From NCBI GenBank assembly GCA_041678005.1, contig JBAYOW010000026.1, positions 1 to 33,073 of the forward strand: 33,073 nucleotides of DNA, in the 5' to 3' direction. Each line of letters opens with the position of its first letter. Position 1 is the first letter of the stretch. Position numbers and translations under genes: made by a program. Shown piece after piece: positions 7,054 to 14,914 of this stretch. A model generated the notes under the pieces. It was given only the letters and a program-made list of their open reading frames with translations, had not been told where the DNA came from and did no database searches. This stretch comes from Sulfurivermis sp041678005 (lineage in GTDB: Bacteria > Pseudomonadota > Gammaproteobacteria > Thiohalomonadales > Thiohalomonadaceae).

Positions 7054-8673
7054 ATGTTTAAAAATATGAAAATCGGTGCGCGGTTGGGTCTGGGTTTTGG
7101 TCTGGTAGTAGTGCTGATGGTAATAATTGCCGTCATCGGAACTACCCGCATGGCCGTTCTGAATGAATCGCTGGATAACGTCAACAATGACAAATGGCCG
7201 AAAATCCTGCTGCTGCAGGATGGACTGGCTGGTGTCAACACAATTGGTATGGGGGCGCGTGACATCCTGATGGCCACGGACGAGCAGGGTAAACAGGGCG
7301 CGAAGGAAAATATTATCGCGGGACGCGCCAGCATCGGCAAGGCCTGGGAGCAGCTCAAGCCGACACTAAAAGAACCAAAGGGAATGGAAATGTTCCAGCT
7401 GATCCTCGACTCACGTGCCCGATATATCGCGGTGCAAGATCAGATCATCAAGATGGTCGAGGAAAGTAAGGTAGAAGAAGGTCAATTATTCCTGGAATCT
7501 GAATTCCGCCCTGCGGCGGATGAATATCGCAAGCACCTCAACGATCTCATTCAATTCCAGGGTGGGCTCATGAATGAGTTGGGTAAAGTAGCGAGCGAGC
7601 AATATAACCAGGCGCGTATGGTAATGCTATCTATGAGTATGGCGGCCTTCCTGGCTGCAGCAGGTATTGCCTTCTGGGTAACCCGTTCCATCACCCGTCC
7701 GCTCAATGAAGCGGTGGGCGTGGCCAACCAGTTGGCGGAAGGCGACATGACAGCGCATATTGAGGTCAACAGCAAGGATGAAACAGGCCAGTTGTTGAGT
7801 GCCATGAAAAACATGGTAGAAAAGCTGTCACAGATCATCGGAGAAGTGCGTGGCGCGGCGGATAACCTCTCCAGCGCCTCGGAAGAAGTATCAGCCACGG
7901 CGCAGAGCATGAGTCAGGCAACCAGCGAACAGGCGGCAAGCGTGGAAGAAACCTCCGCCTCTATTGAGCAGATGACAGCCTCTATCAACCAGAATGCCGA
8001 GAATGCCAAGGTTACAGATGGCATGGCCTCGCAGGCGGCAAGACAAGCAACCGAAGGCGGTGAAGCGGTGGAATCCACTGTTACAGCGATGAAGCAGATC
8101 GCCAGCAAGATTGGCATTATCGATGACATTGCCTACCAGACCAACCTGCTGGCGCTGAATGCGGCGATTGAAGCGGCGCGAGCCGGTGAGCATGGCAAGG
8201 GCTTTGCGGTGGTTGCTGCAGAGGTGCGCAAGCTAGCTGAACGTAGCCAGGTTGCAGCACGCGAGATTGGCGAGGTGGCTGGCAGCAGCGTGGAGCTGGC
8301 GGAGCGCGCCGGCAAGCTGTTGGATGAGATTGTACCGGCGATCACCAAGACATCTGACCTGGTGCAGGAAATTACCGCAGCCTCTGAAGAACAATCCTCC
8401 GGTGTCGGGCAAATCAACATGGCCATGTCCCAGTTGAACCAGATAACCCAGCAGAATGCCAGTTCGTCTGAAGAACTGGCCGCCACCTCGGAAGAAATGA
8501 GCGGCCAGGCCGAGCAACTGCAACAGACCATGGCTTTCTTCAAGGTCGATGGGATGGCAATGACTGGCGGTAAAAAGCCCAAGGCTGCGTCCAAAAAAGT
8601 CGTTGCCATGACCAGCAACATCCCGGCAAGTCACGCACAACACGAAGACGAACACGAATTCGTGCGCTTCTAA
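7054..8673 (+). CDS. MCP with periplasmic helical domain and C-terminal CheR tether
   Basis: A classical transmembrane chemoreceptor of 539 aa. TM1 is at about 11-30. A predicted four-helix-bundle periplasmic domain (about 31-188) precedes TM2 (about 189-211), then a HAMP domain starting at RSITRPL. A long cytoplasmic coiled coil carries the kinase-control hairpin YQTNLLALNAAIEAARAG near 360. The tail is a flexible Lys/Ala/His-rich linker ending in EFVRF. This fits the x-aromatic-x-x-aromatic pattern of CheR-binding pentapeptides such as NWETF and GWEEF. A strong AAGGGGG ribosome-binding site precedes the ATG. Its place between cheA and cheW mirrors the receptor gene (aer2/mcpB) of the P. aeruginosa Che2 cluster. 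That receptor has a heme PAS domain; none is visible here. The ligand is unknown. Confidence 0.93.
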   Translation: MFKNMKIGARLGLGFGLVVVLMVIIAVIGTTRMAVLNESLDNVNNDKWPKILLLQDGLAGVNTIGMGARDILMATDEQGKQGAKENIIAGRASIGKAWEQLKPTLKEPKGMEMFQLILDSRARYIAVQDQIIKMVEESKVEEGQLFLESEFRPAADEYRKHLNDLIQFQGGLMNELGKVASEQYNQARMVMLSMSMAAFLAAAGIAFWVTRSITRPLNEAVGVANQLAEGDMTAHIEVNSKDETGQLLSAMKNMVEKLSQIIGEVRGAADNLSSASEEVSATAQSMSQATSEQAASVEETSASIEQMTASINQNAENAKVTDGMASQAARQATEGGEAVESTVTAMKQIASKIGIIDDIAYQTNLLALNAAIEAARAGEHGKGFAVVAAEVRKLAERSQVAAREIGEVAGSSVELAERAGKLLDEIVPAITKTSDLVQEITAASEEQSSGVGQINMAMSQLNQITQQNASSSEELAATSEEMSGQAEQLQQTMAFFKVDGMAMTGGKKPKAASKKVVAMTSNIPASHAQHEDEHEFVRF

Positions 8674-8684
8674 GGGAGGCCGAC

Positions 8685-9224
8685 ATGAATGCATTAGTTC
8701 CTGCAGGGGAAAAAGCGCTGGCCCGTGAGGCTGGCATGGGAGAGAGGCAGCAGTTCCTCACCTTCACGTTGGGTGGCGAAATGTTTGCCATCGAGATCCT
8801 CAATATTAAGGAGATCATCGAATACGGCAGCTTGACCACCGTGCCGATGATGCCGGAATTTGTACGCGGGGTTATCAACCTGCGTGGCCGGGTGGTTCCT
8901 GTGATCGACCTGTCGGTGCGCTTCGGGCGCAAGGCGACCGAAATCACCAATCGCACCTGCAATGTGATCATCGAGGTGCAGTCCGAGGGCGAGACCATCG
9001 ACATCGGTATCGTGGTTGATGCGGTTTCAGAGGTGTTGGAAATAGCCTCTTCCGATATTGAGCCTGCGCCATCCTTTGGGGCGAAGATCCGCGCTGACTT
9101 CATCAGTGGCATGGGCAAGGTAAACGGAGAATTTGTGATTATTCTCGGTCTGGACAAGGCGTTATCGGTCGAGGAAATGGCGATCCTGGCTAGTGCTGAG
9201 ACGAACGCGGCTAGTGTTGGGTAG
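8685..9224 (+). CDS. cheW: CheW adaptor protein
   Basis: CheW couples MCPs to the CheA regulatory domain in core signalling units. The 179-aa product has the typical segments QFLTFTLGGEMFAIEI, the conserved VRGVINLRGRVVPVIDL core, and DAVSEVLEI. An N-terminal extension of about 20 residues is slightly longer than in E. coli CheW (167 aa). GGGAGG lies seven bases before the ATG, and the gene starts 11 bp after the MCP stop. There are no transmembrane segments, and the protein should sit in the cytoplasmic receptor array. Only one cheW is present in this operon. Confidence 0.95.
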   Translation: MNALVPAGEKALAREAGMGERQQFLTFTLGGEMFAIEILNIKEIIEYGSLTTVPMMPEFVRGVINLRGRVVPVIDLSVRFGRKATEITNRTCNVIIEVQSEGETIDIGIVVDAVSEVLEIASSDIEPAPSFGAKIRADFISGMGKVNGEFVIILGLDKALSVEEMAILASAETNAASVG

Positions 9225-9288
9225 CTGCATCGGCGAGCTGATTGTAGGCGGAAAAGTCAGGCGCGATCCTGTTAATTAAGCAGTTTAA

Positions 9289-9330
9289 CCACGGGTTAGC
9301 TCAGATATTTTTATCAGGGCTAACCCGTGG
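9289..9330 (+). other. long perfect hairpin inside the che operon
   Basis: A 12-bp perfect inverted repeat (CCACGGGTTAGC, 9289-9300, with GCTAACCCGTGG, 9319-9330) is extended inward by further pairing around a TTTT loop, with one A-A mismatch. No T tract follows. It lies 64 bp after cheW and may reduce readthrough into cheR, protect the 3' end of the upstream message, or mark an old insertion. Confidence 0.6.
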
Positions 9331-9333
9331 CCG

Positions 9334-9550
9334 TCTGTGGACGCTCCATATTCAAAATTTAATCATGACAGGGATAACCTGAGCGTTTCTCAGGAAATTT
9401 CTCATCATGACTGTGCTCTGGGTAAATGGTTGTATGTCAAGAAATTGGCAATGTACGCAAGCTTGGCCTGCAATCGCGCAGCTGGAGATGGATTATCAGC
9501 TGCTGTATGAAATTTTGGATGAAATTCGCATTCAAGAGGCTACCCGATAG
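9334..9550 (+). pseudogene. decayed CZB (zinc-binding) domain gene
   Basis: Frame 1 reads LSVSQEISHHDCALGKWLY around 9382-9435. This contains the H-x-x-C-x-L-G-x-W-x-Y signature of CZB domains found in chemoreceptors and diguanylate cyclases. The continuation lies in a different frame (from about 9434), reading PAIAQLEMDYQLLYEIL and ending at a TAG at 9548. Here the two C-terminal histidines expected in the family (H..LH) read as Tyr. A frameshift, the lost zinc ligands and no start codon with a ribosome-binding site mark it as broken. It could be the tail of a lost receptor or a stand-alone CZB protein. The family call rests on motif recognition alone. Confidence 0.6.
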
Positions 9551-9634
9551 GGTGTGTTCATGATACGAAAGATTTGCTTTAACCTCAAAATGCCCGGGCT
9601 GCTTTTCAGGAATTGATAGAAAAAGGTAGTACTC

Positions 9635-10441
9635 ATGGACATTGCACCAATTAACGATAAAGAATTTAGTCAGTTTCAGAATTTGATCTACAAGATCGCG
9701 GGTATCAGCCTTTCATCCGCAAAAAAGCCGTTGGTCAGTGGGCGGCTATCTAAACGTTTGAGAGAGCATAAATTGGCAACTTTTGGGGATTACTTTAAAT
9801 TGCTGAGTAGCGGCAGTCATCCGGATGAAGTTCAGATGGCGGTCGATCTGTTGACCACCAATGAGACATATTTTTTCCGGGAAGCCAAGCACTTTGATTT
9901 CTTGCGACACAATATCCTGGCGCATCACAAGAAAGGCCAGCCTTTCAGGGTGTGGAGCGCGGCCAGTTCCAGTGGTCAGGAGCCATATACCATTGCCATG
10001 GTGCTGGCGGATTGCCTGGGCGATCATCCGTGGGAAGTAGTGGCTTCGGATATTAGTACCCGTGTGCTGGAACGGGCGCGTTCCGGGCATTACCCCATCG
10101 AGCAGGCTCGGCATATCCCGAAAAATCTTCTCAATAAATTCTGCCTGAAAGGGGTTGGTGCCAATGAAGGGACTTTTCTGGTGGGTCGCAGCCTGCGCAG
10201 CCGGGTAAACTTCATGCAGGTTAATCTTAATTCGACGCTGCCCAAACTGGGGGAATTCGACCTGATTTTTCTGCGCAATGTAATGATATATTTCGACGAG
10301 AAAACCAAGCGCCAGGTGGTGCGCCGCATTATGGGGCAACTCAAAACTGGTGGCCATCTGCTTATCGGTCATTCGGAAAGTCTTAATGGGATCGTGGACG
10401 AAATGAAGTCGTTGATGCCCTCGGTGTATCGCAAGATATGA
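9635..10441 (+). CDS. cheR: CheR chemoreceptor glutamate methyltransferase
   Basis: CheR uses S-adenosylmethionine to methylate receptor glutamates during adaptation. The 268-aa product has the N-terminal helical domain with TTNETYFFRE (74-83), the SAM-binding segment VWSAASSSGQEPYTIAM (106-122), D139, and FLRNVMIYF (212-220). The beta-subdomain loop reads KGVGANEG (172-179), similar to RGTGPHEG in E. coli CheR, a pentapeptide-dependent enzyme. This fits the EFVRF tail on the upstream MCP. It follows the CZB relic region rather than cheW directly, and cheD begins 10 bp after its stop. The start at 9635 has an upstream AAAGGTAG. Confidence 0.95.
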   Translation: MDIAPINDKEFSQFQNLIYKIAGISLSSAKKPLVSGRLSKRLREHKLATFGDYFKLLSSGSHPDEVQMAVDLLTTNETYFFREAKHFDFLRHNILAHHKKGQPFRVWSAASSSGQEPYTIAMVLADCLGDHPWEVVASDISTRVLERARSGHYPIEQARHIPKNLLNKFCLKGVGANEGTFLVGRSLRSRVNFMQVNLNSTLPKLGEFDLIFLRNVMIYFDEKTKRQVVRRIMGQLKTGGHLLIGHSESLNGIVDEMKSLMPSVYRKI

Positions 10442-10451
10442 ATCTGCACGC

Positions 10452-10991
10452 ATGAAAATACCCTCTAATGTCATCGAGATATTCCTACAACCCGGGGAGT
10501 TTTATTTTGGCGAGCGCGATACTCGTATCCGCACCCTGCTGGGGTCATGCATCTCTATAACCGTCTGGCATCCACGATTGTTGATCGGCGGGATGTGCCA
10601 TTACATGTTGCCCACGCGTGGCAAGAAGCGGGTGGACACACTTGATGGACGTTACGGTGACGAGGCGCTGGAACTGATCCTGAGGGAAATCCGTGCTGCA
10701 GGAACCAGTCCTGCGGAATACGAGGTAAAACTGTTCGGCGGCAGCAATATGTTTACGGGCTCGCACTGCTGTGGGATAGACTGTTGCGACCCGTTCACCT
10801 CTTCATGTCATGACATCTCATCCCGTAATCGCCGCAGTGCCAGTCTGCTCGTCGAACGTCATGGCTTTACCATCCGGGCTGAGAATCTGGGCGGCACCCA
10901 ACCTCATAATATTCTATTTGATCTCTGGAGCGGTCATGTCTGGCTCAAGCGCCCGCCGAAGGGATTGGTCTGCACGTATAAAACCAACTGA
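10452..10991 (+). CDS. cheD: CheD receptor glutamine deamidase with Cys-rich insert
   Basis: CheD deamidates specific receptor glutamines and in some species is a partner of CheC. The 179-aa protein has the catalytic Cys in LLGSCIS (C33) and His in GGMCHYMLP (H50). Their 17-residue spacing is the same as in Thermotoga CheD (C27 and H44). KLFGGSNMF (93-101) and SRNRRSA follow. Between these lies an unusual stretch, SHCCGIDCCDPFTSSCHD (104-121), with five Cys and two His; this is not a feature I know from typical CheD proteins. The gene sits between cheR and cheB with short gaps. No cheC is found in the window. Confidence 0.93.
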   Translation: MKIPSNVIEIFLQPGEFYFGERDTRIRTLLGSCISITVWHPRLLIGGMCHYMLPTRGKKRVDTLDGRYGDEALELILREIRAAGTSPAEYEVKLFGGSNMFTGSHCCGIDCCDPFTSSCHDISSRNRRSASLLVERHGFTIRAENLGGTQPHNILFDLWSGHVWLKRPPKGLVCTYKTN

Positions 10992-10993
10992 AT

Positions 10994-12055
10994 ATGAAAA
11001 AAATCAAGGTATTGATTGTTGACGACTCGGCAGTGGTTCGGCAGGTGCTGTCTGGACTACTGGATGACGATCCGGAAATCGAGGTCATTGCAACAGCCTC
11101 AGACCCGATCTTCGCTATGGAGAAGATGCGCGCGAACTGGCCGGATGTGATCGTGCTGGATGTCGAAATGCCGCGCATGGACGGCATCAGTTTTTTGAAG
11201 AAAATTATGGCAGAGCATCCTACCCCTGTGGTCATTTGTTCCACCCTGACGGAAAAAGGTGCCGAGACGACCATGCAGGCGCTGGCGGCTGGTGCGGTCA
11301 GCATCGTCACCAAACCCAAAATTGGACTCAAACGTTTTCTGGAGGACGCCTCCTCGGATATCGTGGGGGCAGTCAAAGCTGCGGCGCATGCCAATGTTCG
11401 GCGCATGGCGGCGGCGCCATCTCTCAAGGCCGCCCCTAAGCTCAATGCAGATGCCATTTTGCCCATCGCCAGTGGCCAGGCCATGGCGCAAACTACCGAA
11501 CGTATTGTCGCCATAGGAACCTCTACCGGGGGAACCCAGGCGTTGGAAGTGTTGCTGACCGCGTTACCGCGTGTTTGTCCTGGGATCGTTATTGTTCAAC
11601 ACATGCCGGAAAAATTTACCGAGGCCTTTGCTAATCGACTGGATGGGATCTGCAAGATTGAGGTCAAGGAAGCCAGCAACAATGACCGGGTTTTGCCGGG
11701 TCGCGCCCTCATTGCGCCGGGTGGCAAGCACATGGTTCTACGGCGCAGTGGTGCGCAGTATTTTGTCGAGGTGCTCGACGGGCCGCTGGTGAACCGCCAC
11801 CGTCCGTCGGTGGATGTATTGTTTCGCTCGGCCGCCAAGGTGGCAGGCAAGAATGCATTGGGTATTATCATGACCGGCATGGGTGATGACGGCGCAGCGG
11901 GGTTGCTGGAAATGCAAAAGGCTGGTGCGTGCACCATTGCTCAGAACGAAGCCACATGTGTGGTATTCGGTATGCCGAAGGAGGCTATAAAGCTCGGTGC
12001 GGCGGACAAGATCATCGCATTGAACGATATACCAAGAGAAATTGTCCGCGGTTAA
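10994..12055 (+). CDS. cheB: CheB receptor methylesterase / deamidase
   Basis: CheB removes receptor methyl groups and is activated by CheA phosphorylation. The 353-aa product has an N-terminal receiver domain with D10, D11 (IVDDSAVVR), phospho-acceptor D56 (VLDVEMPRMDG) and K107. A linker of about 50 residues follows. The C-terminal methylesterase has a Ser-His-Asp triad at S177 (GTSTGGTQAL), H203 (VQHMPEKFT) and D299 (TGMGDDGAAG). All catalytic residues are intact. It starts two bases after the cheD stop and is the last gene of the operon. No convincing terminator is visible in the 179 bp that follow. Confidence 0.96.
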   Translation: MKKIKVLIVDDSAVVRQVLSGLLDDDPEIEVIATASDPIFAMEKMRANWPDVIVLDVEMPRMDGISFLKKIMAEHPTPVVICSTLTEKGAETTMQALAAGAVSIVTKPKIGLKRFLEDASSDIVGAVKAAAHANVRRMAAAPSLKAAPKLNADAILPIASGQAMAQTTERIVAIGTSTGGTQALEVLLTALPRVCPGIVIVQHMPEKFTEAFANRLDGICKIEVKEASNNDRVLPGRALIAPGGKHMVLRRSGAQYFVEVLDGPLVNRHRPSVDVLFRSAAKVAGKNALGIIMTGMGDDGAAGLLEMQKAGACTIAQNEATCVVFGMPKEAIKLGAADKIIALNDIPREIVRG

Positions 12056-12234
12056 GCTCTTTCATTTCTATTTTAAAACTGACTACCGCTGTATCTGCTG
12101 TATTTAGCAGAAGGGCCGCCCTATGACTCAGTGGTTAAGGTTTGCCCGTGTTCTATAAAATGCTATTGATTCGGGGAGGGGCGCAAGGATGGTTTTGGAC
12201 GCACACTTGAATTTTTCATTTTCAGGAAACAAAA

Positions 12235-12672
12235 ATGGATAAATTTTTACAAGAAGCGATAAAAGAAGCAAAAAAAGGCCTTGGTGAAGGTGGAATTCCA
12301 ATAGGCTCTGTGCTTGTCATAGATGGTGAAATTGTAGGCCGTGGACATAATAAACGAGTCCAAAATAATAGTGCAATTCTCCATGCGGAGATGGATTGTC
12401 TTGAGAATGCCGGAAGGTTGTCAGCATCACAGTATAAAAGGGCAAAGCTTTATTCCACGCTATCACCCTGTAATATGTGTAGCGGGGCCGTACTTTTATA
12501 CAAGATTCCTCATGTAATCATAGGCGAAAACATGACATTTCAAGGCCCAGAGGAGCATTTGCGCTCACAAGGCGTTGAAGTGGAGATTCTGGACAATCAA
12601 GAGTGTTTTGATTTGATGCAGAGCTTCATGCAGAAATACCCACAACTCTGGAATGAAGACATAGGGGAATAA
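12235..12672 (+). CDS. yeast-type cytosine / nucleoside deaminase
   Basis: A 145-aa zinc deaminase that closely resembles yeast cytosine deaminase Fcy1 over its full length. GGIPIGSVL, GRGHNKR, LHAEMDCLEN, TLSPCNMCSGA, IPHVIIGEN and the terminal EDIGE all have counterparts. Zinc ligands are H50, C79 and C82. E52 is the proton shuttle, and N39 and D142 match the substrate-binding Asn51 and Asp155 of the yeast enzyme. A pyrimidine salvage role, cytosine to uracil, is likely, though related bacterial proteins have varied substrates. AGGAAA lies six bases before the ATG. The gene is visibly more AT-rich than its neighbours, stands alone, and is followed by an IS30 relic. This suggests horizontal acquisition. 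Confidence 0.88.
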   Translation: MDKFLQEAIKEAKKGLGEGGIPIGSVLVIDGEIVGRGHNKRVQNNSAILHAEMDCLENAGRLSASQYKRAKLYSTLSPCNMCSGAVLLYKIPHVIIGENMTFQGPEEHLRSQGVEVEILDNQECFDLMQSFMQKYPQLWNEDIGE

Positions 12673-12702
12673 GTTTTACTTTTTTCTATTGTTTAGCGTG
12701 GC

Positions 12703-13120
12703 GGATTCAACTCTGGTGTGCATACCGGTTAAGCGGTCTGTACCGCTATATTATTTTGCATCGATATCCCCTCTCCAAGGGCAGGCCTCGGCGGTCAAGT
12801 TAGATGGCGTGGGTTAAGAATAATAAAGCTGATGAAGGGAAGACACGACATCTCTCCAGGCGGGTTCCCTATGTCATCGACAATGGTCATCGCGGATGCT
12901 GGTCATACTGGCGCAGCACTGGTTAGACGAGTACGCCAACGACTTTATTCGGCAGTCCTTTTCGAGACATCGAGCCTGATGATCCTCACCAATACTGAAG
13001 TTCAGGGGGGCCATGAGTAATCTCAATCACCGCATGAGAAAGCCCCTGGGTTTGCGGGCAACCCACAGGGCCTTCTTGAACACCAGGACTTCGTTAAATG
13101 TTGCACTTCAGAGTTGAACC
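12703..13120 (+). mobile_element. IS30-family relic with both ends, transposase mostly deleted
   Basis: The left end (GGATTCAACTCTGGTGTGCA, 12703-12722) and the right end (13102-13120; reverse complement GGTTCAACTCTGAAGTGCA) form imperfect terminal inverted repeats. Between them, a + strand frame from 13022 to 13117 reads LNHRMRKPLGLR... and ends ...RTSLNVALQS. This matches the usual C-terminus of IS30-family transposases (LNNRPRK.LG...RT.L.VAL). An upstream piece near 12935 reads NDFIRQSF, similar to NGLIRQYF, but in-frame stops and frame changes separate it from the tail. With about 418 bp instead of about 1 kb, most of the transposase is gone. The element cannot move on its own. Confidence 0.72.
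12732..12757 (+). terminator. weak terminator-like hairpin
   Basis: A 6-bp stem (AGCGGT with ACCGCT, loop CTGT) is followed by ATATTATTTT. It lies about 60 bp after the deaminase stop, inside the IS30 relic, and may end the deaminase transcript. Confidence 0.3.
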
Positions 13121-13142
13121 TACGCTATAACTATCATTTATA
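13114..13142 (+). promoter_or_regulatory. possible promoter at the IS30 relic end
   Basis: TTGAAC (13114-13119), a 17-nt spacer and TTTATA (13137-13142) could drive the MCP gene at 13292. The -35 element lies inside the IS30 right terminal repeat. The call is speculative. Confidence 0.3.
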
Positions 13143-13291
13143 CCGGCAAATAATGTAGGCTATATTCAGAATTTTGAGTGTTTGTCGATACAGTATGAAA
13201 CACGCAGTCAGGAGAAGCTATGGGCAGGATGTCTGAACTATAAAACATGTTGTGGCTTTGAGCCTTTGTTGGCCATTGAATGAGGTGATGC

Positions 13292-14914
13292 ATGAGTAAG
13301 CAAGCCAGTAAATTGCATTTGTCGGTGCAGGCCAAGATTAATCTGGCCCTGGCGCTAGTACTTGCCGCTGTTATGGTCGCCTCATTGATCTTTGCTGCAG
13401 TCACTGAAAAAAGCCTGGTACTGGATGTGGTGGAACAGCAGACCAAGGACGCTGCCGATTCCTATTTCGACAGCATCAACACAATGATGCTGACGGGAAC
13501 CATGGATCAGCGTGAGGTGTTGCGTAACAAGATACTCTCCCGCCCTGGCATGATTGATGCCCGTATCATCCGTGGCGAGTCAGTAATTGCTATGTATGGG
13601 CCTGGCCATGAGCATCAGGCACCAAGTGATGACTTTGACAGACAGGCATTGCATGGAGAGGCAATTGTTGATGTCAGTCGCGATGACAAGGGTCGGGTAC
13701 TGACAGTTATAAACCCCATCCTGGCCGAAAAAGACTATCGCGGTACCAATTGTCTGCTCTGTCATCCAGCAGCGGAAGATACTGTGATCGGTGCCGTGCG
13801 CATAAGTTATTCCTTGAGCGAACTGGATGCTGAGGTTGAACGGAATATCATCATTTCTGCTGGCATACAGCTGCTCTTGCTGGTATCTGGTCTGTTGCTT
13901 ATGGCTTATATCGTCAATCGCGTGGTGATTGTGCGTATCAATAATATGCGCCACACCATGGAATCCATGGCCAGGGATGAAGATCTCAGTCGTGGCGTCA
14001 GCATAGAGTCTGAGGATGAGATCGGCGCTATGGGTCATGCTTTCAATTACATGATAGACAAGTTCAGGCAGAGTCTTGTTTCTGTCTCCGAGGCAACAGC
14101 GCGACTGACAAATGTCTCGGATCGTGCAGCCAATGTGTCTGAGGAAACGCTACGTGTAGTTATGGAGCAACGTACGGAAACGGATCTCGTTGCATCTGCG
14201 ATGAATGAGATGACAGCCACAGTGCGTGAAGTAGCGCGCAATGCCAGTCAAACAGCAGATGCCTCGCGTGGGGCTGATGAGGAAGCCAAGTCTGGCGCCC
14301 TGGTGGCGACCGAGGCCATTGGCAGTATTGATGTTTTGATTCGCGAGATTGGCCACGCAGCAGAGGTGATCTCGCAGGTGGAAGGAGATAGCGCCAGCAT
14401 AGGCATGGTACTGGATGTCATTAAGGGGATTGCCGAGCAGACCAATCTGTTGGCGCTCAATGCCGCTATAGAGGCGGCGCGTGCCGGTGAGCAAGGCCGT
14501 GGTTTTGCGGTGGTTGCCGATGAGGTGCGCACCCTGGCTTCACGCACACAAAAGTCCACCGAAGAAATTCAGCGGACGATCGAACGTCTGCAAGCCAGTA
14601 CACGAGCTGCCGTGCAGGCAATGGAGGCAGCGCAGGAGCGCGCGCAAACGAGCTCTGATTATGTTGAAAACGCAGCAGAAGGTTTAGCCATGATTGCCGG
14701 CGAGGTGTCCACCATTACCGATATGAATACTCAGATCGCTACAGCAGCAGAAGAGCAAAGTAGTGTGGCGGAAGAGATCAATCGCAATATTGTCAGTATC
14801 AGCCAGACGGCAGACATGACTTCTGAAGGTGCCAAGCAGACCTCGCAAATCAGTGAGGAACTGGTTCAGCTGTGTAATGAATTAAATCGCTTGGTCAATG
14901 AGTTCAAGCTCTAA
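13292..14914 (+). CDS. MCP with periplasmic c-type heme sensor domain
   Basis: A 540-aa transmembrane chemoreceptor. TM1 is at about 17-38, the periplasmic domain at about 39-185, TM2 at about 186-208 and HAMP at about 209-262. The cytoplasmic domain has the kinase-control hairpin AEQTNLLALNAAIEAARAG. The periplasmic domain carries TNCLLCHPA, a CxxCH heme-c attachment site (C154, C157, H158), preceded by GHEH near 105. A sensor of this kind is known from Geobacter receptors with periplasmic heme-c PAS-like domains, which respond to redox state or gas ligands. Heme attachment here is predicted, not shown. The tail ends NEFKL and has no CheR pentapeptide. The gene stands alone; its TAA stop lies in the CTAA flank of MITE copy B. 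Confidence 0.9.
   Translation: MSKQASKLHLSVQAKINLALALVLAAVMVASLIFAAVTEKSLVLDVVEQQTKDAADSYFDSINTMMLTGTMDQREVLRNKILSRPGMIDARIIRGESVIAMYGPGHEHQAPSDDFDRQALHGEAIVDVSRDDKGRVLTVINPILAEKDYRGTNCLLCHPAAEDTVIGAVRISYSLSELDAEVERNIIISAGIQLLLLVSGLLLMAYIVNRVVIVRINNMRHTMESMARDEDLSRGVSIESEDEIGAMGHAFNYMIDKFRQSLVSVSEATARLTNVSDRAANVSEETLRVVMEQRTETDLVASAMNEMTATVREVARNASQTADASRGADEEAKSGALVATEAIGSIDVLIREIGHAAEVISQVEGDSASIGMVLDVIKGIAEQTNLLALNAAIEAARAGEQGRGFAVVADEVRTLASRTQKSTEEIQRTIERLQASTRAAVQAMEAAQERAQTSSDYVENAAEGLAMIAGEVSTITDMNTQIATAAEEQSSVAEEINRNIVSISQTADMTSEGAKQTSQISEELVQLCNELNRLVNEFKL

Noticed and set aside
12832..13020. 62-codon open frame after the deaminase
   Set aside because: It crosses the IS30 relic and joins fragments from different frames of the old transposase; it is not a gene of its own.
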